Source: Metaphire vulgaris
Lineage: Eukaryota > Annelida > Clitellata > Crassiclitellata > Megascolecidae
DNA: 64,000 nt
NCBI GenBank assembly: GCA_018105865.1
Contig: CM030861.1
Span: 2,365,484 to 2,429,483 of the forward strand
Direction of reading: 5' to 3'
The translations under genes and the position numbers were made by a program. The notes below the pieces were generated by a model. It was not told the DNA's origin and did no database searches. It was given only the letters and a program-made list of their open reading frames with translations. Below are positions 41,834 through 53,639 of the stretch, in pieces. Numbering within the stretch: the stretch's first letter is position 1; each line of letters begins with the position of its first letter.

Positions 41834-42742
41834 TATCATTGTTACGGCGTCATCCTCATATTTGCAGGTGTCCTATCGCAGGCTTGACACTTAAAATCTG
41901 CAGTGGAAATCATTAAAGAAATCAAGCAGAAGATGATTAAATCCAGGAAATCTCCTGAAAATCAAGGAGCACTTTTAAAATGTGTTTCTAACACCCCAAG
42001 ACTTTGGACTCAATAACTTGTCTGTTTATTTATCTCTTTGTTGCCGCCAATACTCAGGAAAAAATTCCCACAGTTCATTGACCGCTGGGTATCATCAACA
42101 GAAAACCAAGTGACGTCTTTTAAAGAGAATGCAAATACATGGACATAGGCCTATATCACTAAGAAAACAAACCTCTATAGAAATCCTTCCAATTCTCCTC
42201 ACATAGCAAAGGTTATGCTAGAAAGACTCTCTTAAAGAAGAGCAGTCGAATATTCTGTACTCAGCTATATTCAGTGGAATCAGAAATCTTTTTGAAAGTA
42301 AATGGTTCTACTGTAGATTACCTTTCGAGACATATCGACGTACTATTATTCCAGCGACGGAATGCAAGACGTTGTAAACACAGAATCATGTGAAAATGTT
42401 TGCGATGCGTTGTCGCATTTCACCCCATCACCCCCTTTCCCTACCCTCACCCTTAACAGTACTTGGACACGAATGGCAGAGTACCGCGTTATACGAGTGG
42501 GGACAGTCGGTGGATTTTGTCAATAGAACAAATAAAACGCTTTGCGCTCGATTCGCCGATGGAAACCGAAATCAGAACCGCTTCATGCATGACAGTCCAG
42601 AATAGCGTTTTGGCGACCTTTTCGGGTCCCAGGCACCCTGATAAAAAAAATTCCATCACGACACCCCTAGTAAAACTAGTATAGTTAGTATAGCATAAAA
42701 ACTATAAAATAGTTTAGAGTCTAGAGTCTAGATACTCTAGAC
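41834..42742. other. Non-coding interval
   Basis: No supported exon or element end. A short imperfect repeat of 'agtctaga/actctaga' lies just before the SPIN-like element. Confidence 0.4.
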
Positions 42743-43081
42743 CAGCGGTTCTCAACCTTTCTAGTACCGCGACCCTTTTAATTCAATTCCCCATGATGTG
42801 GCGACCCCCAACCGTAAAATTATTTTCGTTCATAATGTAAACTGCTAAAAATAATAATGCTACGACAATTAAAATGTTCGGAATCATTATTATTCTATTG
42901 TCTCCAATGTCTATCCTCGAATGACAATTAAAGTTTTTAAAAACTAGTAACTACCAATGAGGAAATTTTGTACAATAACAAGAAAAGAGACCACCCCATA
43001 TTTCTGATGGTCTCGGGCGACCCCTGGCAATTCGTCGTTCGACCCCCTCGGGGGTCGCGACCCACAGGTTGAGAACCGCTG
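42743..43081. mobile_element. SPIN-like hAT MITE, TSD CTCTAGAC
   Basis: 339 bp with ends CAGCGGTTCTCAACCT and AGGTTGAGAACCGCTG, flanked by perfect CTCTAGAC at 42,735-42,742 and 43,082-43,089. The subterminal blocks 'accgcgacccttttaatt', 'gcgacccccaacc', 'taaaattattttcgtt' and 'gggggtcgcgacccacagg' match my memory of the SPIN (Space Invader) non-autonomous hAT consensus at both ends; the middle differs. A database alignment is needed to confirm. Confidence 0.85.
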
Positions 43082-43140
43082 CTCTAGACTATAGTTAGTA
43101 TAGAATCGGTACATTCTATAGATGAAGAAATTCATATTTA

Positions 43141-44206
43141 TAGTGCTGTTACGGTTTCACCTCGAGCAGTCTCGGTCGGTTTCAGTTCGGTTTGGACCGA
43201 AAAAACGCGGTTTCGGTTCGGTTCGGTTTTTTAACCCTAGGTTAGGGTTAGGGTTAACCCTAACTCTAACCCTAGGGTTAGCGATAGGTTAACCCTAACC
43301 CTATGACCTCTTTTTGCTTTCAGGGATTTTGGAGAGGAAAAATGATACAATTATAACCTCTTTTGCTTGTCAGGGTTTTCGAGAGGAAAAAATACAAGAA
43401 TGACCTTTTGAGGACTTTAATAAGAAATAAAAATAAAATGACGTTCTGCGATTTTTGAAAATGGGGGTCGGCCCGTTGTGATGTCATATTTTAGGGGGTC
43501 CGACGTTGCGTGACGTTGCGTGACGTAGGGGAGTAAAAAAGTGACAAATTCGCGTGACGTCATTTATGGACGGCCTTTTTATTTAAGTAACCTCTTTTCA
43601 GTTGATGAAATTGCCAATAGGCCTAATTTTAAACTCGTCATGATTTAAAGTGGCTTAGAAGGCATTACTGCACGTGTGAAAGCCACTAGGGGCACTAACA
43701 GGGCTTGAACCCACTCCGTTAGCCTCAGGGATATTTCTAGGATTGTGGATTTGGGGGTGGGGGTGTCTACCTCAATTTTGAAGGTGTCCGGAGCTAATTG
43801 GCATTCCACACTAAACTGGCACTGCGCGACACTACTAATGCAGCCATTTTAAAATTGTTTTTACTGATTTCAATAATGACGTCAGACTCTGACTCGTCAT
43901 AGAAATATAGACATGCCAGAAGAACAACACTCGTTATTTTAGCGTTTAAAAGCTGTGCATTGATTAAACTGCATTCAAAATGCATTAAATGCATTTAATG
44001 CATGAAAAAAGAGATCATAGGGTTAGTGTTAACCTAAACCTAACCTAGGGTTTTAACCTCAGGTTAGGTTAGCGTTAACCCTAACCTAGGGTTAAAACGG
44101 AAGAAAACCGTCCAATTTGCATGGTCAAAACCGCGGTTTCGGTTCGGTTCGGTTTTGACCGAAAAACCGCGGTTTCGGTTCGGTTCGGTTAACCGTAACA
44201 GCACTA
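43141..44206. mobile_element. hAT-like element, TAGTGCTGTTACGGTT ends
   Basis: Ends TAGTGCTGTTACGGTT and AACCGTAACAGCACTA are inverted. Flanks are CATATTTA (left) and CATATTTC (right), an 8-bp duplication with one mismatch. Both subterminal regions carry TTCGGTTCGGTT runs and short TTAGGG-like palindromes. The interior includes other repeat pieces (a GACGGCC-ended block near 43,500-43,582, a G-rich repeat near 43,725). About 1.07 kb, no transposase. Confidence 0.75.
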
Positions 44207-44254
44207 CATATTTCAAGGTTTTGTTTTAACTTGCCGGGATTCACTGATTTATTG

Positions 44255-44476
44255 CTAAGAGTTGTGGACTGTGGAGCACGTCAGACAAAACGCAAGTAAT
44301 TCGTCTTTTTCTGATGCAATGAAGCCACACTCGAGATACGCTTCAAGATATTTTCGCTTTTTCGTTGTTACAATTTTCGGCGCAGTTTTCTTATTCTCGC
44401 TCGGGTCGTCAGTTTTCTCATCTTTCTGTCGATTCACAAATTTGTCCATCTGGATGGGCAAGCAATTTTTTTTCAC
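44255..44476 (-). pseudogene. N-terminal BED-finger fragment of a hAT-type transposase
   Basis: 73 codons on the minus strand: start MDKF-like, Lys-rich linker, then RKYLEAYLECGFIASEKDE and a C-x2-C pair. That is the opening of the ZBED5/FAM200-type BED fingers derived from hAT transposases. The following His pair and the catalytic domain are absent, as the frame stops at once. It is a fragment or one exon. Confidence 0.55.
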
Positions 44477-44959
44477 AAACCAAAGCTTACACTATTATTG
44501 CGTTGAGTAACGTTTGTCCTGCGTTTAAACGCTGATAAACACCCGGACGCTCACACGCGACGCGTAAAGTTAAATGCAGGTAAGTAAGGAAGAATTTGGT
44601 GGCCACCACTCACTCTTGCGAGTTATTCTGAGTTTCGTCAATTTCATCTATCAGTTTCTCCATGTAATTTTTTTAGATTCCAACATTTTTCGCGGCAACT
44701 TGGGGCACACAGGTTGCTCGACACTGGTCCAGACTGTGAAGCCACATTGCTGCTGCCTGTCTATCTCTGTCTTACTCTCTCTGTCGTTGTCTGTCTGTCT
44801 CTCCCTCCCTCTCTACAGCATTAATTTAAGTAAATTTGAAAATATAGGGCCTACATTCCTTATTAATTTGACAACATTTCAGTTAATCTAAGTCAGTCTC
44901 ACAGTCTGTCCGCAACCTGAGGCAATATTTGATAAGAACATGTCTTTTTTAACGATCAC

Positions 44960-45655
44960 ATAAATAAGGTCAGCAGAGCTACTCATTTGCAAATCAGAGA
45001 CATTCGACGAATTCGTGATCTTGTGCCCAGATCTGCTCTGATTCCTCCTGCCAACGCCCTTGTCAGCAGTAGACTTAATTATTGCAACTCCCTTTACAAT
45101 GGCATGTCAAAATCCAATATGCAAAAGCTTCAAAGTATTCAGAATTCTATTGCCCGAGCCATTACAACAAATCATAAGCATGATCATATTAAACCTGTTC
45201 TTCAAAAGTTACACTGGCTGCCGGTTGAACAGAGAATTCTATTCAAAACTGGTCTCCTGGCTTTTAAAACGCTGCAGTCTGGCCAACCTCAATATTCAAA
45301 ATCTATTTTGGATCAACCGAAACATTGTCATTCAACGAGGTTTGCTGATTCATTGTTAAATGTACCTAAAACCAACACAGAAATTGGTAAGGGGGCTTTT
45401 CTATTTCTGGGCCAAAAATCGGGAACTGTCTCCCTCTGGCTGTCAGATTCATCGAGTATTTTCATATCCAGGCTTAAAATGCATCTCTTTCAATTAGCTT
45501 TTCCTACATAATCTGTCTCGCTGCTTCCCTCTGACTGATCTCTGGAATGACCTGGTCTTCTGCGGATGGTTTTTGAAGTACCATCGATTGATACCTTGGG
45601 TATTACAACTGGTGCTATAGAAGTGCATAATAATTACTTATTATTATTCTCTCTA
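44960..45655 (+). mobile_element. LINE 3' end (L2-like ORF2 C-terminus)
   Basis: Open from 44,987 to 45,511 (174 codons) with SRLNYCNSLYNG, KLQSIQNSIARAI, LQKLHWLPVEQRI and a final FISRLKMHLFQLAF, the standard L2-type LINE C-terminus. The 3' region ends at 'ggtgctatagaagtgca' and AATAATT. It is 5'-truncated, with only the ORF end intact. Confidence 0.85.
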
Positions 45656-45707
45656 ACACAGGCCGATGCCATGAATTTAGTGCCTGTGACACTGTTTTGA
45701 TCTTAGT

Positions 45708-45775
45708 AGGGCCGTCCATAAAGTACGTCACGCTAAAGCGTCGTTCATTAAAGTACGTCACGCAGCAGACATTCC
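45708..45775. mobile_element. MITE end fragment 'GGGCCGTCCATAAAGTACG'
   Basis: Resembles the ends of the GGGGCTGTCCATTAATTACGTCA family; 'aaagtacgtcacgc' is repeated 46 bp later. No right end found. Confidence 0.45.
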
Positions 45776-46059
45776 GTTAACAAAATTTTCCCATCCGAAG
45801 ATTTTATTCCGCTAGCAACGTGAACCGTTCTCTTTCTCGTCTAAATATCTGTGAATGGAAGGATTCTAACATCTCCAAACACTCGGCCTATCTTTTAATA
45901 CTAACGGTCTGCTTTTCACGTAATCCTAGGCACGCCAAAGTCAAAACAAACAAATCCATAATAGAGGATTAGTTTGTCTTCTGTTCCCGTTTGGCACGAC
46001 AGAGGGCGTCAGCATCAGACAAAGAGCTCGGCTTCGTATTACAATGCGCAGTGCAGGGT

Positions 46060-46240
46060 TATTTCTAGGATTATCAATTTGGGGGGTCGGTCAATTGTGG
46101 AGGTCCCCTACCAAAAAAGTATGACAAGCAAAAAAGGTCATCCATAGCTGAGATTGGGGTGTTGGGGGTGTCGGTCTCAAATTGGGGGGTGTTGAGGAAG
46201 GAGGGTGTTAGGGTGTGTAAAAATATCCCTGGCGTAGTGG
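46060..46240. mobile_element. G-rich interspersed repeat
   Basis: Contains TATGACAAGCAAAAAAGGTC at 46,120-46,139 and 'ggggtgtcggtctca'. It matches bases 1-110 of the window. Confidence 0.55.
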
Positions 46241-46430
46241 ACGGCTAATTTCAGCGCGTTTGTAGGAGCCATAGAACAGTAGCCTACTACTCAAACTGTG
46301 GGCATGGCCGCCGCCGAGAGAAATTCCGGGCTCCTGGGCAGAACAGTCGTGGAGCCCCTAAAGTGGTGACCGTTTTTTGTTTGTCAGTCTTTTTAGAAGG
46401 CAGTTAAAGCTTAAAACGGTTACAGGTGGT

Positions 46431-46620
46431 AGCCGCCCCAGCTATGACCGCCCCAGTTACTCTATGGGTTTTGACGAAAAGCAGTGTATTGCACCCGTAC
46501 GGGGTCATATAATCATTACCCACACCATAAACCAGACACAAAACACTAACCCTAAACGATACTGACGGCAGCTAAAGCTGGGGCGGTCATAACTGGGGCG
46601 GTCATAGCTGGGGCGGCTAT
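46431..46620. mobile_element. Foldback element
   Basis: AGCCGCCCCAGCTATGACCG at the left reappears inverted at the right, with an extra partial copy of the GGGGCGGTCATA unit. The two arms enclose about 110 bp of unrelated sequence and could form a long hairpin. Confidence 0.65.
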
Positions 46621-47016
46621 AATGTGATACCCTTAAAACCTGTCTTGTGCCTTGTTGACGGGCTAATCCTAACTGCGGACCCTTCCGGGCTCCCTACAAA
46701 TCGCCGGGCCCCTGGGCATTTGTTTACCTCTGCTTCCCTTTCGGCGGGCCTGCATGGCTGTGGTCGCGACTCGCGACCAATTGTCGGGCAGCGGAGGTTT
46801 AGCTACTGGGTCGCGTAGATGACTAGATGGTAGAAATTTGTTTTGAAATTTGAAATAATTAAACAAAAACTAGATGGACTAAACGTTGTTAATTGTAATT
46901 TGAAAAATGTGCGTGAAAGTTTCACTGAATAATGGCTACTAGTCTATAGTCAGTGTAATGTAATTTAACGAAAACGTTATAGTGAACGATTCTGTGTTAT
47001 TTCGAAAATTAGAAGA
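46621..47016. other. Non-coding interval
   Basis: No supported gene or element ends; the 46,624-46,818 open frame has no domain. Confidence 0.35.
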
Positions 47017-47180
47017 GTAAGTAAAATCTCGTGGATTTCTATAGCGCCTTGGGAGCACAACAGTAGCTGCTTATTGTTAGGCGCTCAGCCTTTCTTAAAT
47101 TAGCTATTGAAAAGATATATTATCAGCCAGGCGATAGTCAACATCCAAAGGGCAGTAAGGCTAGGTTATTACAGCTATGG
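47017..47180 (-). mobile_element. LINE-derived 3' end (TTAC tail family)
   Basis: 'gtaagtaaaatctcgtgg' to 'ggcagtaaggctagg', inverted relative to 58,375-58,535 and similar to 58,845-58,996. Confidence 0.65.
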
Positions 47181-47900
47181 AGGGAATGAGTATCAGAGAC
47201 TGCTTTGACACGTTTCCCAATTATTTGATAGCAACCATTAGCAATGAAAGGGAAGAAAGAATTCGATAATATTTAATTAAGAACTGTAATTGGCCATTAC
47301 TTATCTGCTTTGATGCAATGCTTTGAATTCTATTTCCCAAAAGAAATGATCCAAGAGAAGGACATGGGCACATTGGGTGGCTCCAAAATTCGTTTGTGCT
47401 GACCTGACCCTGACCCTCTGAGTGTGAATCTTGAAGGCAAGTTGATTCAGATGACTGATGAAGGATTGAAAATGAATTTGAAATTCATTATCTCTGGCTG
47501 TATATTTGCATGTCATCGGCTCATCGCCGAAATGGCAGGATGATTATATGATATCACTCAATATTCAACCCATTAGAATTCATATATCAACGTGTATCAG
47601 AGCACCTGAGAAATAGCTCGCCCAGTTCAAATATAAATGTAACTAACCTATCATGTAACAAACACATGGCGTATTCCTGTCATCAGCATTGGGGGATAGA
47701 AACACATTTTAAAGTATACCAGTCCAAAAATATGTTTAAACTCTAGTGATGACCCTTTTTGCTTGTCAGAATTTTTAGGTCATTAGAGAAGCAAAGAAGC
47801 ACAAGCATTGAGGATAAATGATGCAAAATATTCCTACACTAATTATTGGGTGGACCGCCACGCACGTGACCTACGCTCCTGAAAAAATATTTGTGTTAAG
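47181..47900. other. Non-coding interval
   Basis: No supported gene. One TGACCCTTTTTGCTTGTCAG module at 47,750-47,769. Confidence 0.35.
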
Positions 47901-47903
47901 CTG

Positions 47904-48750
47904 ACCTGTCGTTGAAACGATGACTTTCTATCATCGAGTTTCTGAAATTTTAGCCAGTCAGTTCCACCACAAACGAATCCATCTTCATAGCGTACTCTTC
48001 CTCCTCGACCACTCATCCGCAACTCCAATCATTCAACGGTGTCACCACGGCTCCATGCAGAATGTCTTGTCATCTCCACTAGAAATCTCGCCAAAGATAT
48101 TCAGCTTCTAGTTGATGACCAACATTACGCGATCAACGTCAGATATTACTAACCACTAAAAAACTCATTTGTCAGGTCAGTCAAATTGTCCTGAACGTTA
48201 ATTGTCTGAAACCTTCGTTGATCATATTCAGCGAGATAAGCTGTTGCCGTATCTGAAATCGAAATTCAATTGGTTTTAATCGTCTTAGCGTAAGTAAATT
48301 ATTACACTGTGGCGTCCCTTTCTCTGGTCTTCGCGAATACAAAGACATCGGCTGCTGCTATTGTCACTATGACCTTCCTAGAATAAATAGTCCAACATCG
48401 TAATCTTGAGTTGATCAGGTTGGACAGAAAGTCAGTTTAAAGTTCAGTCGCATTAGTTAACAAACGGTGTCGTAATTGTGCTTATTTTCTTTGCAATTAT
48501 CATCGGCAAAACAAGAGATAAAGAACTTTGATATCATGCAAAAGATAATGCGTCGCGCTGAAATGAATTGATCCGTTCACCCCTTCGAATCGACTCGTCC
48601 ACTGAACGCTGCGCTTTGATTGGTTGACGGTTTTCTTGGCTCCGTTTTCAAGTCGAGTCATTGATTGCATAACAATGTTCGACGATGCCCAGTGTCTATG
48701 GGACGCCGGGCATCGCATATCACCAGGGCTACTAAGAAACGACATCTAAA
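47904..48750 (-). other. Region with weak minus-strand exon candidates
   Basis: Open minus frames at 48,745-48,500 (81 codons) and 48,028-47,904 (VRYEDGFVCGGTDWLKF, donor CGACAG|GTCAGC) are not low-complexity. A short open stretch follows an acceptor near 48,265. Stops between them and the lack of a recognisable domain prevent a gene model. A CCAAT box (ccaatcaaagcg on the minus strand) lies near 48,615. Confidence 0.2.
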
Positions 48751-48883
48751 TGTGGCTCTTCGTATCTTTCATGTCTCTAGTCAATTTTAAACAATTTGTA
48801 TTAGATGATTAATCGTGAAAGAGTCTCAGTCTGTCCCACATTCACAAATCATTTTTTAAAATCATCGATCAGCTTTCGAAGGA

Positions 48884-49559
48884 GCAAAACAACAATTTTG
48901 ACCTCAGAAAATGCCAACTCTTGAGGCTATTATCAGGACTCCCAAAAATTAGATGAAATTTAGGCTACTAATGTAGCTTCCCATACATCTAACTGATGGG
49001 TTTTTCTGTTTTCTAATTGGAATGCAGAGAATAGTTCAGATGAACCTCAGTTGAATGAGTTGATTCACAAATTGAATTAACGTCAATTGAATCAGGAGGG
49101 TTCACAAGGGCTCCAATGCATTTTTCCAAAAGGAACTGAACCATCTGTTTTGGCCGAAACAATTTGGAAACAGAATTCTAATGTTGACCTTGTGGAGGCA
49201 AGTCAATTCTGATAGTCTGATAGAAATTGAAAATGTTGCATTATGTCCTCATCTAATCATTGAATATGTTGATCTTCAAGTCTACGGCGATCGACCGGCG
49301 CTCGCAGCTTCATTCAAGCAACCATCATCAGCTGGTGGTCCCTCTCCTGTCCATGACGGCTGTCTTTGGTGACAGGTCCTTCTGGAGGGGTAATCCGCGC
49401 TTGTGGAACGCTCTACCGTAGAGCGTGACAATTTTGAGACCTCCCCAGAACTGTTTATCAACCGCCTTAAGACGCATATGTAACACCTCTTACAGTGTCC
49501 CTTGTTAAGCGCTCTTGACTTTGGCCTTCGCTATGCTTACTGAGCTCTATAAATCGTCT

Positions 49560-49560
<1 letters not shown>
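48884..49560 (+). pseudogene. Dispersed copy of THAP-gene exon 3 plus LINE tail
   Basis: Matches 4,083-4,905 of the THAP locus, with about 140 bp missing in the intron part. The copied exon (about 49,012-49,199) has an in-frame TAA after AAATTGAAT, so it is not functional. The LINE 3' end (49,275-49,560) and its (AAT)n tail came with it. Confidence 0.8.
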
Positions 49561-49637
<77 letters not shown>

Positions 49638-49677
49638 TTGTTATTATTATTACTACTACTACTACTACTACTACTAG

Positions 49678-49754
<77 letters not shown>
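49560..49754. repeat. (AAT)n then (TAC)n microsatellite
   Basis: About 75 bp of AAT followed by a short mixed part and about 105 bp of TAC/ACT. It forms the tail of the preceding LINE. Poly-Ile, poly-Leu and poly-Ser frames are artefacts. Confidence 0.95.
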
Positions 49755-50067
49755 GAAAGATGCTCGCTTCGCTCGCAGTGCTGAATAATGCTATTGTGGA
49801 GAATTTGCATTTCTCGTCTAATTGTTACCAGCTACTGGAATCTACGGCGTCATATCCGCACGTCTATGGGCAACTGTGGGACCTTCAAAACTCTTATTTT
49901 CGATTTATTAACATCCACCCATCAAATATCTCACTGAAATACGATCTTAAATAAATTAGCGCATGAGCGAAAGCAGAAATTAGAACGCTGGGTCGCGTAT
50001 TTCAAAAGTTATAGCTGATTTTTGGTTACGTTTATAATGCGCCTATACACTGTCCATCTATTACACG

Positions 50068-50276
50068 GCTTCGCTCGTAAGGTTCCAGAACGACCAATCA
50101 GGACGCTCGCCCAGCCAACCAATCAGAACGCTTGAAGGTAACCAATGAGAACATCACGCAGCCAACCAATCAGAACGCTCACACAGCCAAGCAATCGGAA
50201 CGCTTCATGAACGCTTGAAGGTAACCAATCAGAACGCTCACACAACCAACCAATCAGAACGCTTGAAGGTAACAGA
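50068..50276. repeat. Minisatellite of CCAATCAGAACGCT units
   Basis: Seven imperfect units of AACCAATCAGAACGCT with spacers such as TGAAGGT and CACACAGC. Most units contain CCAATCAG, a good NF-Y (CCAAT-box) site, so this is a clustered set of potential binding sites. No gene start adjoins it. Confidence 0.85.
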
Positions 50277-50305
50277 GGCACGGAGGAAGGATTTTAATGT
50301 GAAAG

Positions 50306-50307
<2 letters not shown>

Positions 50308-50371
<64 letters not shown>
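50308..50371. repeat. (ATT)n microsatellite, left half
   Basis: ATT array interrupted by the Gypsy-2 element; it continues at 55,524. Confidence 0.95.
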
Positions 50372-50770
50372 TGTTATGTTCTCAGCGAGAAGAAGACGGA
50401 TTCCAGGAAAAGATATATAATCGTTTAATTAAGCAAAATGAAATAGAAACGTTTTACGATGAAAATATATAGAGATAATGTACAAGTCTTTGTTACGCAC
50501 TCAAAGTTCGCTTGTGCTGCTCTCTCGAGAGTCTGTCGCTTACTGCCGTTGGGACGCCGCCCGGGCCTGCCCCTGAGCCGACGCCCCCCCCCTCCCCGGC
50601 TCCCACGTCGCCTGCCTAGGCTATGTGCCTAGCAGTGAGGTATATACATATTTACATAACGCGTCCTACAGTTGTTTATGACTGGGCTTAGCGCCTGTCT
50701 TTAACGGTCGCCGGCCCTCGGTGACTCATCTCGTCACGATTCCCAATTGTCTGTATCATATGATATCACA
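50372..50770 (-). repeat. Gypsy-2 3' LTR
   Basis: 399 bp; plus-strand reading TGTTATGTTCTCAGCG...ATATGATATCACA. Two small indels relative to the other LTR. Confidence 0.93.
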
Positions 50771-50780
50771 CCTCCCCCCG
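50771..50780 (-). other. Gypsy-2 polypurine tract
   Basis: On the minus strand CGGGGGGAGG abuts the LTR start (TGTGATATC), as expected for the plus-strand DNA primer. Confidence 0.8.
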
Positions 50781-50817
50781 AGTGTACCATGCGTACACTC
50801 CAGGAACCCCCCCCTGC

Positions 50818-53600
50818 CTACGGCGAATATCGTGCAGGGGCTTTGCGGATCCTTGTTGACCGTCGAGGTGCCGGCCTTGGCGACGGGGTTCTGGGCAGCT
50901 CCACTTCTTCTGGTGTCGTCTGCTGCTGGACCGGGTCCGGTTTGTTCTCCGCTGGTTTATTTTCCTGACGAGTCCCAGTTTCTTGTTCCATCTGTGGTGG
51001 CTGTGCTCCCGGAGGTTGGCGTTGCATTCCATCCGTCATGGGGTCTCTGCCGATTCTCACTGCCGCGGGGACGATGTTTGGAGTAGGTTCTAATGTTTGC
51101 ATCAGGTCTCGTCGATTCCTCCTGAGTTCGTATCCGTCCGTAGATATGACGCGATACGAGCGTGGTGGTTCCGGGAGCTCTTCTAGGACTCGTCCCAGTA
51201 TCAGCTGATCTCCTTGCCGGATGCGCACCGTCTCTCCTGGTCTTAGTCGCGGCAAGTCCATTGATCCTCTGTCTGCAAACTGCTTCTCCAACGATTGTTT
51301 TCTTACCAGTTGCTCCCTGCTGTTTGAGACTTGTTGTTGTTGCTGTGGGCGGCATTGACGGCAGGTCTGTTCGGATGCATCTGCCGTAGAGGAGCTGTGC
51401 TGGACTCAGATTTGTGTTGGCTATCGGGGTTGTTCGTAGGTGAAGAAACGCCCTGGCTACGCCCTGACCTGACTCGTGTGCTTTCTTCATGAGTTTCTTT
51501 GCTGTTTGGATCGCTCTTTCCGCTTGTCCGTTGCTCTGTGGATAATTCGGTGACGATGTGACGATTTGAAAATTCCAATCTTTGGCGAATCTGAGGAACT
51601 CTGCACTGGCACACGGCATGTTGTCTGCGACGAGCGATTCTGGCACCCCATACCGGCTGAAGATTATCTGCAGCTTGGTGATGACTCCGGTCGCTGTTTT
51701 CGATGTCAGTTTCTCTACCTCTATGTACTTGCTGAAGTAATCGACTACCAGGAGGTGGTCTTGGCCGCGGAACGTGAAGATATCGCACCCCACCTTTTGC
51801 CACGGATAGTCGGGGACCGGATGAGGGATTAGCGGCTGTTTCTGTTGTCTACGTCGGTTTTGGCTGCACGTTGAGCAGCGGCGGACGAACATCTCTATGT
51901 CGTGGTCGATTCCAGGCCAGTAGTAGTGTTGTCTTGCCAGCTGTTTCGTCTTCTCTATTCCCATGTGGCTGGCGTGGAGCTTCCTGACTAGTTCCTCGCG
52001 CTTGGATGTCGGTATCACCATTCGTCGGTCTTTGAACACGATTCCTCCTGTCTCGTATAGCTCTGGTAGGATCTGACGGTATGCTTTTAGTTGGGTAGGC
52101 AGACCGTTGCTGTTGGTGGGCATTCCTTCCGTCAGGAATTTGCGAATTTGAGTCAATTCCGGGTCGCTAGCGGTTGCTGATCGAATCTCCTTGACTCCGG
52201 CGTTGCTCATCGGGATCCTGAACAGGACCGTGTGGACCGCCACGTCGAGGTCTTCTGCGAGTTCTTCTTCTGCGGGGGATCTGGCATCTTGTAGGTAGGC
52301 CCTCGAGAGGGCGTCTGCCATGTGCATGTCTTTGCCTGGCGTATACTTGACGTTTAGCTGATATCTGCCCAGCCGCAGGAGCATTCTCTGAAGACGTGGT
52401 GTCGTGCAGGCTACCGGTTTGTTGAAAATGGCCTCGAGCGGTTTGTGGTCGGACTGGACGATGAATTCTTGGCCATAGAGGTATGTGTTGAAGCGTTCGC
52501 AGGCGAACACTATCGCCAACAGTTCCTTCTCGATCTGTGCATACCTGGTTTCGCAGTCTGTCAGAGCTCTTGACGCGAAGCATATCGGATGATTGTCTTG
52601 CATCAGACAGGATCCTAGGCCTTTGCTAGAGGCGTCTGTCTGTACGATTAGCTGTTTCGATGGGTCGTAGTGGGCCAGTACCGGTGTCCCTGCGATCTGC
52701 TGCTTGATCTTTTCGATCGCCGTGTGCTGCGGCTCCGCCCAATTCCACGGGACGTCTTTCTTCAGCAGCTGTCTGTAGGCATACGTGGTATTGGCGAAGT
52801 TCGGGATGTATCTGGAGACATACGTTGCCATTCCGTTGAATCGAAGCAGGTCCTCTCTCGATGTCGGAGTTGGGAAGTTCGTGATGGCCCGCACCTTCTC
52901 TGGATCTGGCGAGATCCCTTCTTGTGAGACTAAATGTCCCAGGTAGCACACCTTTGAGACCATCAGCTGAAGCTTTGCTTTGTTGAAGCGAACGTTTGTG
53001 GCCCTTGCTCTCTCTAAGAGTTGTCTGAAAATCTTGTCATGCTCGTCGACGGACGACGCTGCGATTATGATGTCATCGAAGACGATGTTTACGCCCTCGA
53101 TGTCCCCGAACGCCTGCTGTGCTCTTTTTTGGAACACTTCAGGCGCACTGCTGATGCCAAACGGTAGGCGGGTGAAGCTGTAACGCCCGAACGGGGTGTT
53201 GAATGTCACCAGCTTGCTCGAATCTTCGTCTAATTCTACGTGCCAGAATCCGTCCTTCATGTCTATGATGGAGAACACTGTTTTGCCTGCCAGCCTCGGC
53301 AGGACGTCGTCGAAGGTTGGTACCTGGTAGTGTTCTCGCATGATGGCTCTGTTTAGCTCTCTTGGGTCGATGCAGAGCCTGATCGATCCGTCTTTCTTTT
53401 CCACGACGAGCATCGAGTTAACCCACGCGGTCGGCTCGTCTCGTTTAACGATGATTCCATTTCTTTCCATGTTTTCCAATTTTTCTTTCACCTTTGGTAA
53501 GAGGGCCAAAGGTATTCTTCTACAAGCGTGTACACACGGGCAGACGTCACTCCTGATAGTTATGTGGTGTTTTCCTTGTAGTTTGCCGGAAGTTTGTCAT
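50818..53600 (-). pseudogene. pol: Gypsy-2 pol: RT, RNase H, integrase
   Basis: The main frame runs from about 53,600 (first Met 53,509) to 50,957. Reverse transcriptase has VVEKKDGSIRLCIDPRELNR and the catalytic FDDI in place of the usual YxDD. RNase H has VQTDASSKG. The integrase has the H2C2 finger (HASHMGIEKTK, CSTCSQNR) and a DDE core (CDIF, VADNMP, the catalytic Glu in NGQAERAIQ). The integrase C-terminus (GETVRI, PRSYRVISTDGYELRRNRR) lies in another frame, 51,291-50,818, so one base has been gained or lost near 51,295. ADNMP in place of the common DNGP-type motif is a further sign of divergence or decay. Confidence 0.85.
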
Positions 53601-53639
53601 CGAATACGTCGTTGTATTCGGTCAGGAGTGCTTGCGTGG

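Noticed and set aside
49515..49810. Poly-Ile/poly-Leu and poly-Ser frames, membrane-like
   Set aside because: Readings of (AAT)n and (TAC)n; not a membrane protein.
50068..50276. Possible tRNA or small RNA cluster
   Set aside because: No cloverleaf or promoter boxes; a minisatellite.
50215..50472. Poly-Tyr frame
   Set aside because: Reading of (ATT)n running into the Gypsy-2 LTR.
52167..52583. Arg-rich 138-codon minus frame
   Set aside because: Overlaps Gypsy-2 pol in another frame; a shadow of the real coding frame.
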